Assembly (NCBI RefSeq): GCF_012913485.1
Contig: NZ_CP051774.1
Location: 1,364,001 to 1,428,000 of the forward strand
Length of the DNA stretch: 64,000 nt
Direction: 5' to 3'
DNA from: Luteolibacter luteus
GTDB taxonomy: Bacteria; Verrucomicrobiota; Verrucomicrobiia; Verrucomicrobiales; Akkermansiaceae
The notes under the pieces are model-generated. The model worked only from the letters and a program-made list of their open reading frames with translations. It was not told where the DNA came from and did not search any database. The position numbers were made by a program, and so were the translations under genes. This document shows, one piece after another, positions 16,701 to 24,609 of this stretch. Position 1 is the stretch's first letter; each line of letters starts with the position of its first letter.

Positions 16701-18164
16701 AATGATGGTGCCTATGGTCTTGGTCCCGGCATCTCGCCCGCCCAGGGACTTGCCACCTTGAAGTCCTCCTTCCTGGTGCCTCGCCGGACTCACTTCTACA
16801 CCACGCACTCGGTCAACAATACCGGAAAGCTCATCGGCCTGGGGAACAACAACAATGCCGGGATCCCGAATGCACAGGTGGCAAACCCGACGATCAACTT
16901 TGGCGCAACGGTGGCGAACCCGCCCACAGGAAATCAGGACGAGGAATACATCGAGCTGGTGAATCCCGGCACGGCCGCGGTGGACATCAGCGACTGGCTG
17001 TTGCGAGGTGCGGGCGGCTCCTTCACCTTCAAGGGAGGCACCGTAGTTCCCGCGGGCGGCTCGATCTTCGTTTCGCCAAACGTCCGTTCCTTCCGCTCGC
17101 GCGGCAGCTCGCCGAAAGGCAGTGAAAACCGTTTCGCTGTCGGCCCCTACAGCGGCCATCTCTCGCCCTACGGTGAGAAGCTGGTTCTGGAAAATGCCGT
17201 GGGAGGAATCGTGGCACAGCAGCAAGTGGCAGCGGACCCGAATGCGCCTGCAGTGAACATCGAGGTGACCGAGATCCTCTCGAGCAGCAACCACGTGGAC
17301 AACACGATCAATGGGGACTGGTGGGAGCTCACCAACAACTCCACTCAGGCGCTCGATCTCGCGGGCTTCTCGTGGGATGACAGCCGTGACCTCGCAGGCC
17401 AGGCGGTCTTCGGCGCGGTTACGATCGGTGCCGGGGAATCGATCATCATCCTCGATGAAGACGATGACGATGAAGCTCATCTCTTCCGCCAGGCTTGGGG
17501 GCTTCCCGACTCGGTGAAGATCCTCACCCGCGAGGACTTCGGCATCGAGAGCATGCGGGGGCTCGGCAATGGCGACTCGGTGATTGTTTACCTGCCCGGC
17601 GGCTCGGAAGTCGCGCGTGCCAATTACCCGGCCCATGTCGCAGGCCGCTCGAGGGCGTGGTTCCGCAATGGCACGGCGGTGCAGGGCGGCTATAGCACAC
17701 TCGGCAAATATGGAGCGACGGCGTCTTTGGAAGACCCGGGAGATGTCGCCTCGCCGGGCTTCGCCGCGGCAGATCCCGCTTCGCTCACCGATCCCTATGA
17801 GGTGTGGGCGGCTGCTCACGATCTGTGGTCCAGCGCTGCGACATGGGAGGCAGACCCTGATGGCGATGGCCGCTCGAACCGGACGGAATATGCCTTCGGA
17901 GGCTCGCCTGACTTGGCCGACTCGGCGCCGGCTCTCCTGATGCAGCGTGCGGGAGCAGACGTGCTGTGGACCTTCACTCGACGAAACAATGACGCTTCTC
18001 TGGTGGTGAAAGTGGATTCGTCCCCTGACATGACCACTTGGACCGAGACCACGCTTCCCTTGGTGAGCCAAGTCCCGCACCCCACGATGAGCGGCTTTGT
18101 CACCGTCACCTACCGGATCACGCCGGCGGATGATGCGAGGTTTTTCCGGGCGCGGACGGATTGA
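13785..18164 (+). CDS. LamG / lamin-tail / CotH-kinase multidomain secreted protein
   Basis: 1459 aa with a signal peptide (MNPRLLFALSLLVPASTHA). Residues about 22-230 are a LamG-like jelly roll ('LVAHWKLD', 'DNQWHHVAFTYDG'). A lamin-tail domain starts near 345 ('AIAEFLTQNAGG..DWIELVNP'). A CotH-like kinase domain starts near 620 ('VYQIFVPG', 'IRIKGTTSRY', 'KRSHRVDFN') and includes the metal-site-like 'PIPFDLNLSFG' at about 856-866. Two more lamin-tail-like domains follow near 1036 and 1155. The last ~120 residues carry the 'ADPDGDGRSNRTEYAFG' module shared with the giant protein. CotH-family proteins are atypical kinases that phosphorylate secreted or surface proteins, so an extracytoplasmic kinase is plausible but unproven. 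It appears to be a stand-alone gene, with a 180-bp gap to the preceding dehydrogenase. Confidence 0.85.
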   Translation: MNPRLLFALSLLVPASTHASLVAHWKLDSSSAEETASYPATWGAAPTYQNSVAAPESTAAADLAEGNWLAAGTGIDFERHQPFSATAWIKGGAQDSAVVGDMVQSEGPQGWELHVGTTVNGADSQSVTVWLANDYPASAIQVNASVPVLDNQWHHVAFTYDGSSSGSGVKIYVDGLPVATTVSLDTLGANISNAAFSPLNIGTRMNGANHNFTGSIDEVALFNHEASAGEMAAIFQFGVESVTFPYVADTVPLPGQSVTSLSSADVKFSVPVAGVDATDLLVNGIPATGIEVIDARNYRFTFSSPPQGDVHFSWVSTHGIAGLNEIAAQPAGWSSLFAPVLPTPQLAIAEFLTQNAGGLTDEDFDTPDWIELVNPGSSDVNMAGWTLTDDPARPKRWTLPSLILRPGERKIVFASGKDRAAATGTLHTNFKLSAEPGYLALFDPSGNPAHAYNYPRQEANISFGLLAGAKPSDGRAAWRYLTPTPTAATSGVVYSGAAIEEVKATPEIPQAGEPVTVTIRISPETVLSSPPALRFRFLHGAESQTVFADDGLHGDGAAGDRVWGAVIPTTLAGQMVRWKVSLTSNGLISRWPVNTNTNVPLPLYEGTVVGGSPAGQALPVYQIFVPGYTFPTTTNQTGIDSDAGARGAFFGNGKLYDNVLIRIKGTTSRYLMKRSHRVDFNPGRDFEWSPDYPAQRELNLNSEYNDPSYLRQNLQLWMHRDSGNAGSLHFPVRVTMNGQNWHLAFHTYSADSELIETMGLDPRGALYKQVGTLNTSSNPEKKSRRWEGYSDYYALRSGIASSASSASKSLYMFDNFNLPAVINYLAVARIAQEGDDVWANMVVYRDSDGTREWQPIPFDLNLSFGQLFFGGDWENTTVHATMDANKSHPLYGSASCLANTGPGTYNRLYDAVIQNPTTRAMLLRRIRSLMDRYLMAPGTPAANSPLEARFDSLGALIQADADIDRARWGLPPNDGAYGLGPGISPAQGLATLKSSFLVPRRTHFYTTHSVNNTGKLIGLGNNNNAGIPNAQVANPTINFGATVANPPTGNQDEEYIELVNPGTAAVDISDWLLRGAGGSFTFKGGTVVPAGGSIFVSPNVRSFRSRGSSPKGSENRFAVGPYSGHLSPYGEKLVLENAVGGIVAQQQVAADPNAPAVNIEVTEILSSSNHVDNTINGDWWELTNNSTQALDLAGFSWDDSRDLAGQAVFGAVTIGAGESIIILDEDDDDEAHLFRQAWGLPDSVKILTREDFGIESMRGLGNGDSVIVYLPGGSEVARANYPAHVAGRSRAWFRNGTAVQGGYSTLGKYGATASLEDPGDVASPGFAAADPASLTDPYEVWAAAHDLWSSAATWEADPDGDGRSNRTEYAFGGSPDLADSAPALLMQRAGADVLWTFTRRNNDASLVVKVDSSPDMTTWTETTLPLVSQVPHPTMSGFVTVTYRITPADDARFFRARTD

Positions 18165-18294
18165 TCGAGTTCCGGTTGCGAGAGGAAGAGTCCACATGGA
18201 AGGAACTTGCCAAGGCGGCGGCTCATTCCGGACATCATTCTGTGGTCCCCACTGCTGCCTTCCGCTTCGAAGTGCCCAAGTCGGCCGCCTGTTC

Positions 18295-18324
18295 CGCCTG
18301 TTATAACATGAAAAATAACAGGCG
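18295..18324. repeat. 10-bp perfect inverted repeat between convergent genes
   Basis: CGCCTGTTAT and ATAACAGGCG are separated by 10 bases (AACATGAAAA). It sits between the CotH gene and the convergent glycosidase-like gene, so it may act as a weak bidirectional terminator, although no clear T-run follows on either side. Confidence 0.5.
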
Positions 18325-18419
18325 CTTGTTTCCGGCACGCGACCCATGGCCGCTTTGCTTGAGACATATCGGAGAGGTCACCCTTCCGGAAGCATCTCCT
18401 AAGGTCCCCACCGGTGGCG

Positions 18420-19988
18420 CTACTTCTTTGGATGCCCGTGGAAGAGATACATGGCACCGTAGGTCCAGTTCGGGCCTTCCATACCGGGGAAGTTCGCGCG
18501 GTCGAACGTGAACATCACGTAGGGTGCCGCGTAACCTTCCGGCAAAGGCACGACACAAGGCCAGACGCGGGCATTGGCCTGCTCGTTCCAGGGCGGCATT
18601 TGCACATCGAGTTTTCCCAGCGGCTTGAGCTCGGGGAAGGAACAAACGTGGAAAGAGCGATCGGCGCTTCCGAAAAAGGCATATCTCACGCCATCGATCA
18701 CCTGGAGGGTCGTCCCCGTGCTGTCGGAGTCCACCGGTCCGGCGATCCTTGAGAAATCCCCATCCCAACGGGACGACTCGAAGACCGCAGCCTTGTAGCC
18801 GCCTACATTCTGGCAAAGCAGCATCCGCCACTTTCCGGAAGCCTTGTCGAAGACGCCGTGCGGATCCTCGTAGTCGCCGACCAAGCCCATCGGCGAGGCT
18901 TTCATCACCGAGAAGCCCCTTCGCGGGTCCTTCCTGCTGTGGATCGCGAGGATCTCCTTCTTCTCTTTCTTGGCGGGATCCCCATAGGCGCTGAAACCAG
19001 TCGTCCAGCCACGCCACTCGCCCGAAGGACGATCGAGGAAAAGGTGGGAGGCGAGGTCATTCCGCAACAGGCCATCACCGCGATCGAAAACGATCATGCC
19101 CTCGAAACGCGGATCGAAGACCCCGGGATCGAGACTAAAGACTCCCTGCGCCGGATGAGGCAGGCCGCCGCCACGCACGGTCGCGGTGAACCAAAGCCTT
19201 CCTTGCTCCAGCAAAGGCGTGCCTTCCTCATCCGTGACCGGGCGGATATCCGCCTGGCCCATACCCGGAGTGATCGCCGCGCTACATTTGCCAACGGTGA
19301 CATAGGCTGTTTCTTGAGAGGCCACACGGAGATGCGTGGACATGGCTGAAAATACGGCCCGCTTGCGGAGATCCAGGTGAGCCACCACATCGGCACGTCC
19401 CACCAAGCGCGTGAAGCTCCCTTGCTGGACGTAGACGTTGAAGCCGACGCCCGCCATCTGAACGAGGAGGCGGAACTTCCCGCGAAGCTCGCCGACTGCT
19501 TCGGGATTCGCTTTTCCCTCTAACAGGACCTTGCCCTCCTTGACCAGACTCCAGGAAACACCTTCGCACTCCCCATCACGGATGCTCGCCATGATTTGCA
19601 TGACTCCGCCTTCCTCATGAAGAAACTCCAAGCCGACGTCAGCCGCTCCTTTGACGAAGCCGGTCTCCAGCGAGTAGGTAGCGAAGGGATTAAAGCCACC
19701 AAACCAAAGCGTAGTATCCGCCGCAGCCGGCGAATCGATCTGCAGGCCGCCCTTTTCACAGCTGACCGTCGCCTTTCCCGCGCCGCGACGGGTGATCGGA
19801 TGCATCACTTCCAAGCCGACCACCTTGGAAGGATCCAAGCTCGCGAGCGGGATCGTTTGGTCATCATCGAAGATCAAGCGTGTGGTTGCCTGCCGGGTGA
19901 ACTTGATATCGACCGGCGAGACCTCGGCTCTACCGGAGGTCGCCATCAGAAGCAGAGCGAGAAGAGGCCTGGTCGTGCGCGAGATCAT
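18420..19988 (-). CDS. Probable glycoside hydrolase-like beta-propeller protein
   Basis: 522 aa from ATG 19988, which opens a signal peptide (MISRTTRPLLALLLMATSGRAE); an upstream ATG at 20027 would add 13 residues. The N-terminal ~200 residues look like a beta-sandwich. The C-terminal half has features of five-bladed propeller glycosidases such as GH43/GH32: 'SGEWRGWTTGFSAYGDP', 'GLVGDYEDPHGVFDKASGKWRM' with acidic residues before the blade, 'RYAFFGSADRSFHV' and 'APYVMFTFDRANF'. I cannot assign catalytic acids with certainty, so family and substrate stay open. Export is likely. It lies convergent to the CotH gene and has no close same-strand partner. Confidence 0.55.
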   Translation of the reverse strand: MISRTTRPLLALLLMATSGRAEVSPVDIKFTRQATTRLIFDDDQTIPLASLDPSKVVGLEVMHPITRRGAGKATVSCEKGGLQIDSPAAADTTLWFGGFNPFATYSLETGFVKGAADVGLEFLHEEGGVMQIMASIRDGECEGVSWSLVKEGKVLLEGKANPEAVGELRGKFRLLVQMAGVGFNVYVQQGSFTRLVGRADVVAHLDLRKRAVFSAMSTHLRVASQETAYVTVGKCSAAITPGMGQADIRPVTDEEGTPLLEQGRLWFTATVRGGGLPHPAQGVFSLDPGVFDPRFEGMIVFDRGDGLLRNDLASHLFLDRPSGEWRGWTTGFSAYGDPAKKEKKEILAIHSRKDPRRGFSVMKASPMGLVGDYEDPHGVFDKASGKWRMLLCQNVGGYKAAVFESSRWDGDFSRIAGPVDSDSTGTTLQVIDGVRYAFFGSADRSFHVCSFPELKPLGKLDVQMPPWNEQANARVWPCVVPLPEGYAAPYVMFTFDRANFPGMEGPNWTYGAMYLFHGHPKK

Positions 19989-20256
19989 GAGGGAATATAG
20001 TGATAGAGAAGTCTCCGCAACAATCACAAGGAGGCGTCATTGGGGAGGGACGGCGAGCCGCTTCTTTATGGGGCTGCTTCTTTGGGTGCCTAGCGCTCTT
20101 CCTAGCTGTCCCGCCGACCAAGCCTGCTTCTTTTTGCGGGCCAGAACGACCCATTCCACGGATAGGACGGATTTACTGAATCTTCTTCGATTCATCTCAG
20201 CATGAGGCCTCGCCCGAGGCTTCCCGGAGGAAGCCTGCCCGCGTTATAGCGCTTCG

Positions 20257-20280
20257 AAAAAAGCGCCACTCCCAAGGCGC
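20257..20280 (-). terminator. Terminator after the 209-aa membrane protein
   Basis: Read on the minus strand, GCGCC-TTGGGAGT-GGCGC is followed by TTTTTT, beginning 6 bp after the stop codon of the gene ending at 20287. Two further GC-rich hairpins lie just beyond (about 20206-20237). The rest of the 19989-20286 gap shows no gene. Confidence 0.7.
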
Positions 20281-20286
20281 GTTGCG

Positions 20287-20916
20287 CTAGCGGGGATGAC
20301 TCTCCGCGTGGGCCTGCTGAATGAGGACGGCCATGGCATGCGGATGAAGGCCGCCGATCTCGAATGTTTCTTCCGCACGCTGGTAGTAGAAGATTCGCCG
20401 CTTCACCCAGCGAAGGATCAGGAGGCCCAGCAGAAGAGCGGCGGGCAGCAGCGGCGGGATGACAGCAATGAATGCGGAGACAAACCAGAAAAGGATCACG
20501 CCCGCACTGGTCCAGCCCCAGAAGCGCTGCTTCAAGCGGGTGCGGTGAGTGACAAAAATCCGGAGGTCCATGCCGCGATTCAAAACCGGGGTGGCCAAAC
20601 CGGCGATAAAGCCCACAGCACCGACAATCCCGAAAGTTACCTGGACACTCTCGGGAAGACCTACAAGCGCGGCTCCAATCGATCCTCCAATGCCACCGAG
20701 GAAAGCGAATCGCGGCCAAAGAACCCGCCGGTAGACCTGCAACCGCATCATCGTCATCCGATCCGCACGGACACCCGAATAGGGATCCACCATCGGCAGA
20801 CATGCATCCCGCTCCGCCCACAAGCGGCCATCTTCGATCCGCCATCCTCCGGAGCGCGGAGCCTCCGGCAAATGCTCCTCTTGGACTTGCGAGGGTGCGT
20901 AGGGATTGAAAGACAT
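20287..20916 (-). CDS. Hypothetical membrane protein with N-terminal 'NPYAPS' motif
   Basis: 209 aa from ATG 20916 (MSFNPYAPSQVQEEH). An N-terminal 'NPYA.P' segment is common in small verrucomicrobial and planctomycetal membrane proteins of unknown role. Hydrophobic stretches near residues 75-95 ('FAFLGGIGGSIGAALVGL'), 97-115 and 135-170 ('AGVILFWFVSAFIAVIPPLLPAALLLGLLIL') suggest three or four membrane helices. The soluble C terminus 'YYQRAEETFEIGG' is cytoplasmic or periplasmic. An extended frame upstream to 21015 overlaps the DUF1080 gene and is less likely. No function can be assigned. Confidence 0.65.
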   Translation of the reverse strand: MSFNPYAPSQVQEEHLPEAPRSGGWRIEDGRLWAERDACLPMVDPYSGVRADRMTMMRLQVYRRVLWPRFAFLGGIGGSIGAALVGLPESVQVTFGIVGAVGFIAGLATPVLNRGMDLRIFVTHRTRLKQRFWGWTSAGVILFWFVSAFIAVIPPLLPAALLLGLLILRWVKRRIFYYQRAEETFEIGGLHPHAMAVLIQQAHAESHPR

Positions 20917-20959
20917 CGGGCGGAAGGATCTAGATGCTTCCGCCCGATGCAAACCTAGC

Positions 20960-21571
20960 TTAGTCGAGCTTCTTGACGCGAATGTTCTTGTACAAGGTCG
21001 TGCTGCCCTTGTCATGAGCCTGGATGGCGAAGGTGCCGCCTTCCGGCTCCAGCTTGCTCTTGCCTTCTTCCGGCTCGTAGTCCTTCACGATATCCTTGCC
21101 GTTGACGCTAACGTTGACCTTGCCCTTCTTGACGCGGATCACGTACTTCATCCACTCGTTGTCCTTGAAGGGCTCCTTGTTATCCACGTAGTTGTAGAGG
21201 CCACCGGACTTCTTCCAGTCGGACTGGGTGTTGTTCACCTGGACCTCATAGCCGTGGGAGGGCCAGCCCTTCTCCTGATAGACGGAGGAAATAAAGACGC
21301 CACCGTTCGAGTTCGGCTTGGTCATCACGTCGAGGCGCAGTTCGAAATCCTTGAACTTCTCGCCTTCCTTGCCGGCGTAGAAGAGGTGCGCGCAATCGCC
21401 GTTCGCGACGATCGCACCGTCCTCCACCTTGAAGGCCCCGGGATTGTCACCGACCTTCCATCCGTCGAGGGTCTTGCCATCGAAGATGGAGACGAAACCG
21501 GCCTCCTTTTGAGCGGAGGCGGTAAGAACAAGCGCGGCAGATGCCGCGAGTACGGAGAAGAACCTTTTCAT
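20960..21571 (-). CDS. DUF1080 (3-keto-disaccharide hydrolase-like) protein
   Basis: 203 aa from ATG 21571, opening a signal peptide (MKRFFSVLAASAALVLTASAQ). 'FVSIFDGKTLDGWKVG', 'DFELRLDVMTKPNSNGGVFI', 'GYEVQVNNTQSD' and 'EWMKYVIRVKKGKVNVSVNG' are textbook DUF1080 features, a concanavalin-like beta-jelly roll. Characterised members cleave 3-keto-disaccharides, so a role in exported carbohydrate turnover is likely; the substrate is not shown. The length is normal for a single-domain member. It lies 81 bp downstream of the last GGCT-like gene on the same strand and could be read through from that operon. Confidence 0.9.
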   Translation of the reverse strand: MKRFFSVLAASAALVLTASAQKEAGFVSIFDGKTLDGWKVGDNPGAFKVEDGAIVANGDCAHLFYAGKEGEKFKDFELRLDVMTKPNSNGGVFISSVYQEKGWPSHGYEVQVNNTQSDWKKSGGLYNYVDNKEPFKDNEWMKYVIRVKKGKVNVSVNGKDIVKDYEPEEGKSKLEPEGGTFAIQAHDKGSTTLYKNIRVKKLD

Positions 21572-21652
21572 ATCGGGGACAGGTTTACGCCGAGATTCGG
21601 AGCCGTCTATCCCGTTCACGGTCATTTGAGTTTTCCACTCATTCGGAGAGAC

Positions 21653-22354
21653 TTACGAGATCGCCACGACGAGCCCGAGAAATGCCGAGATCAGCAGCCA
21701 GACCTGGCAAAACCCGGAGGCGATCTCCCGGGGACGCCTGAAGCCTTCGCGCCGCCGCTTGGCGAGGGCCGCGGCCATGATCCCGACGAGAGGCGCCCCA
21801 TAGATGAAGGCGACCAGAAGCCAGGTGCCTGCCCGCCCGGTTTGAGCCGGGGTAAAATCCAAGCCGATGGCCGAGGCTACGAAAAGGGTCATCAACGCCG
21901 CGGCGATACAGATGGTGACCCATGAAAAAGCGGACGCAGCTCCCGGTTCCGCGACGTCCAGCCAATCGCCGGAAGCAATGCGGCGCGACTCGTCCACCGG
22001 TCCTTTCCATTCGTAAACCCAAGCCCAAATCGTTTCCTCGTGGGGGATTCCCTCGAGGAACACCGGCACTTGGACGCGGCGATATTCGCTGCCTTCGATT
22101 TCGCCGGCCGCGAGTCCCTCGAATTCATCGAGCGCACGCATCTGATCCGCACCCACGCGGAAGACATCTCCGCTGACCCAACCAAGGTCCCGACCAGTAA
22201 CGAGACCGGGATACCATGAGATCACATAGAGACTACCTTCCACCCGGCCTCGACTAACGAAATCCGCACCCTCCATCCGGAAGGCATTCGAGCCGCCGTG
22301 GCGCAGCGTGCCATAGACAAAGACGAGTTCCTTGGATGCGGCGGAGTCAGACAT
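21653..22354 (-). CDS. GGCT-like domain plus three membrane helices, copy 1 (most canonical)
   Basis: 233 aa from ATG 22354 (MSDSAASKELVFVYGTLRHG). The N-terminal ~120 residues match the gamma-glutamylcyclotransferase/AIG2-like fold: 'VYGTLRHG' at 13-20, 'GRVEGSLYVIS', 'GDVFRVGADQMRALDEFEGL'. It keeps the 'LDxFEG' segment that holds the catalytic Glu in GGCT enzymes. A conserved linker ('WAWVYEWKGP..SGDWLD') leads to three predicted membrane helices ('VTICIAAALMTLFVASAIGL', 'LLVAFIYGAPLVGIMAAAL', 'VWLLISAFLGLVVAI'). GGCT enzymes act on gamma-glutamyl amines or peptides and release 5-oxoproline; here the enzyme would be tethered to the membrane. It is the promoter-distal copy in the array and the only one with an intact active-site signature. 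Confidence 0.75.
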   Translation of the reverse strand: MSDSAASKELVFVYGTLRHGGSNAFRMEGADFVSRGRVEGSLYVISWYPGLVTGRDLGWVSGDVFRVGADQMRALDEFEGLAAGEIEGSEYRRVQVPVFLEGIPHEETIWAWVYEWKGPVDESRRIASGDWLDVAEPGAASAFSWVTICIAAALMTLFVASAIGLDFTPAQTGRAGTWLLVAFIYGAPLVGIMAAALAKRRREGFRRPREIASGFCQVWLLISAFLGLVVAIS

Positions 22355-22419
22355 GCGCGGATGATGGCGGATGGCGATGGAGATTCTGTGCCAATCCCGG
22401 AACGAACTCAACTCCGGCC

Positions 22420-23127
22420 TCATCCCAACGATTTCACCAGCTCCATCAACGCCGCGAGCGCGACGATGAGAGCCGGAATCGAGGCGATGGCAAGAAGCAC
22501 CCAGAGAGCAAGTCGCCCCTCTTGCCAACGCTCACGCCGCTTCCCGGCAATCCACAGTGATCCCAAGCCCGCAACCGGGGAAAGCAGCCAAAAGACCGAC
22601 AAGACCATAAAAGCGGCTTGGGATCCGATGCTACGGCGAGGAACAAGCGGGACGGAAAGCAGCAGCCCGGGAATAAAAAGCAAACAGAGCAATGCGATGG
22701 CAGTGAACATCGGAGTCTGCCGTGGAATACAGTTCTCTACCCAATCACCAACTTCCAGGACGGGATATCCTTGCTCAGGACCGGTCCACTCCCAAGTCCA
22801 TGCATCGATTTCGGCTTGGCCGAGATTATAGGGGCGGACCTTGACGATCACTTTGCGAAAACGACCGGCTTTTCTTTCCACATCGGGAAGCTCGGCGGCA
22901 GCGATCTCGCCCAACAGTTCGGGGTCGCAGCGATAGAGATCCCCCCTCACGAAGCCGCCCGATACTGACGTTACCAAGGCGGGTGACAGCCCGATTTTAT
23001 GAAGCCTTCCTTGAACGAGCGCCGGGCATACGAATTCTGCTTCAGCCATCCGGTAGTTTTCCGGTGCTCCACGGCGCAGCACTCCGTAGAGGAAGACGAG
23101 TTCTTTCTTATCGTCATCAGGCGACAT
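22420..23127 (-). CDS. GGCT-like domain plus membrane helices, copy 2
   Basis: 235 aa (MSPDDDKKELVFLYGVLRRG). 'LYGVLRRG' is the phosphate/substrate loop of the GGCT fold. The expected 'LDxxEG' segment is changed to 'EIAAAELPDVE', so the catalytic Glu position is ambiguous. The linker 'WTWEWTGP....VGDWVE' matches its neighbours. Three hydrophobic segments follow ('FTAIALLCLLFIPGLLLSV', 'AAFMVLSVFWLLSPVAGLG', 'LWVLLAIASIPALIVALAAL'), with 'GKRRERWQ' between the last two. It lies 65 bp before copy 1 and 18 bp after copy 3 on the same strand, consistent with one transcript. Function unknown; it may be a non-catalytic gamma-glutamyl binder. Confidence 0.7.
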   Translation of the reverse strand: MSPDDDKKELVFLYGVLRRGAPENYRMAEAEFVCPALVQGRLHKIGLSPALVTSVSGGFVRGDLYRCDPELLGEIAAAELPDVERKAGRFRKVIVKVRPYNLGQAEIDAWTWEWTGPEQGYPVLEVGDWVENCIPRQTPMFTAIALLCLLFIPGLLLSVPLVPRRSIGSQAAFMVLSVFWLLSPVAGLGSLWIAGKRRERWQEGRLALWVLLAIASIPALIVALAALMELVKSLG

Positions 23128-23145
23128 GGCTGATGATAAAATGCT

Positions 23146-23832
23146 CTAGCTAAAATCCTCGAAGAGAAAGTACCCAACGCACGCAAGCGCCGCCAAACCC
23201 TCAAGAATGAGAAGTCCGGTGATAATCCCGCGAAAGATCCGCCAGCGCTCCCTCCGTCGTGCGCCGATGGATACTGCCCACAATCCAACCACAGGGCATA
23301 GAACTGAAGCAACAAGGGCTACGACGCCGCAAGTCACCTGCCAGCGGCCTCCAATAAAAAGAGCAATCATGCCTACCCAGCAGACTACGGGAGCCCCTAT
23401 AAAACAGGAGGTTCCAATCCACGCAAACCACGGTGGTGTCCAAGGAAAGAGATAGTCCATCCAGTCTCCCGAAGCGATCGACCGGCTGCCACTGACAGGC
23501 GCTGTCCACTCCCAAGTCCATACTCTTTCGCCCCGTCCCAGCTTCGTCCACCCCTCGACGGGGATGTGTAGGCGTTTGCATGATTCGCCAGTGCCGTGAT
23601 ATTGATCCAGAGCCTCCAACCGGTCATGGGAGATACTGTAGAACTCCCCTTTCACCCATCCTTGTCCGCGACCGAGCACCACGGCGGGCCTACCGGATAT
23701 CTGATAGAGCCGTCCTTCCACCTGTCCATGCGCGATAAGCTCCGCTTCTTCCATATGGAAGGCATCCGGTCCGCCGCGGCAGAGTGAACCATAGACGAAG
23801 ATGAGGTCATTCTTGTGGTCATCGAGCGGCAT
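23146..23832 (-). CDS. GGCT-like domain plus membrane helices, copy 3
   Basis: 228 aa (MPLDDHKNDLIFVYGSLCRG). 'VYGSLCRGG', 'GQVEGRLYQISG' and 'GEFYSISHDRLEALDQYHG' follow the GGCT pattern, but the residue at the catalytic Glu position is His ('LDQYHG'). This is a conservative frame with a damaged active site. 'WTWEWTAP....IASGDWMD' is the shared linker. The membrane part contains 'WIGTSCFIGAPVVCWVGMIALFI', 'VTCGVVALVASVLCPVVGLWAV', 'GARRRERWR' and 'IITGLLILEGLAALACVGYF'. It sits 17-18 bp from the neighbouring copies on both sides, if the ancestral stop of copy 4 is used. The substrate is unknown. Confidence 0.7.
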   Translation of the reverse strand: MPLDDHKNDLIFVYGSLCRGGPDAFHMEEAELIAHGQVEGRLYQISGRPAVVLGRGQGWVKGEFYSISHDRLEALDQYHGTGESCKRLHIPVEGWTKLGRGERVWTWEWTAPVSGSRSIASGDWMDYLFPWTPPWFAWIGTSCFIGAPVVCWVGMIALFIGGRWQVTCGVVALVASVLCPVVGLWAVSIGARRRERWRIFRGIITGLLILEGLAALACVGYFLFEDFS

Positions 23833-23849
23833 GAATCCGGCGAAAAGGG

Positions 23850-24533
23850 TTAGAAAAATCTCTTCGACACGGCGAGCAGAACCAAGAGCGAAGGCATCAA
23901 CAAGCCCGCAACTATGAACAAAAGGCAGCCGGACATCCTCTCCCTACGGCGATGGGCGAACCACGCAGCGCCGAGTCCTGCAAAGGGAGTCAGGAGAATA
24001 AGGATCGCCAGGCAAATCTAGAACGCGACGGGCACCGGAAGCGAGGGAGTGACAAGAGCTGCAAATACCCCCGGAATCAAGAGACCAGCTAGAAGGCAGG
24101 CCAATGCGATAACAGTGAACCAAGGAGCAGTCTGACGATCGATCCAGTCTCCGGAGGTGATCAATTCCTGAGGTCCCTCCAAATCCTCCCATTGCCAGCC
24201 CCATACTTCCATCGCCGGGCGACCATACTTCACTTCGATCACCGTGATCCGTTTGCGGCGGCAATTCCCATTCCCCACGATCCGTGCGGTTTCCGCCATG
24301 ATCGCATCGAGTTCCCCCAGGAGCTTTGGGTCGACGCGATAAATCTCTCCTCGCACCTTTCCTCTTCCGTCTCCGGAGACCATCACGGGAAGCCCCGATA
24401 CGGAAAGCAAGGAACCGGGGGCAATTCCGACACCGACTTGTTCGGCGCGATCCAACTTCGAGTCCATCATCCCGTCGCGACATTGGGCTCCGTAGAGGAA
24501 GACGAGTTCTTTCTTATCGTCAGCAAGCATCAT
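23850..24533 (-). pseudogene. GGCT-like copy 4, interrupted by an in-frame TAG
   Basis: The reading frame starts at ATG 24533 or 24530 (MLADDKKELVFLYGAQCRDG) and stops at TAG 24018-24020 after 'PSLPVPVAF'. Beyond that stop the same frame stays open to TAA at 23850 and encodes what the neighbours have there: 'LTPFAGLGAAWFAHRRRERM' and then 'SGCLLFIVAGLLM'. The codon aligned in copy 5 is TGG (Trp in 'AALWVSLV'), so a single G-to-A change explains the stop. If translated, the product keeps the GGCT-like domain and membrane helix 1 but loses helices 2-3. The ancestral stop would leave a 17-bp gap to copy 3, the same spacing as elsewhere in the array. Confidence 0.8.
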
Positions 24534-24609
24534 GAATGGGCAGGCAGAATTCAATCACTTCGAATCAAAGTAGAATGCCCGCACCCGCGATTAGGATCCA
24601 AGACGCCGG

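Noticed and set aside
13728..18347. A 1539-codon open frame antisense to the LamG/CotH gene
   Set aside because: Its translation is Arg/Gly/His-rich with no domain or signal peptide, and the opposite frame encodes clear LamG, LTD and CotH domains. Long antisense frames are expected in GC-rich genes.
20296..21925. Plus-strand frames antisense to the small membrane protein, DUF1080 and GGCT copy 1
   Set aside because: The minus strand carries recognisable domains with signal peptides and membrane helices over the same span.
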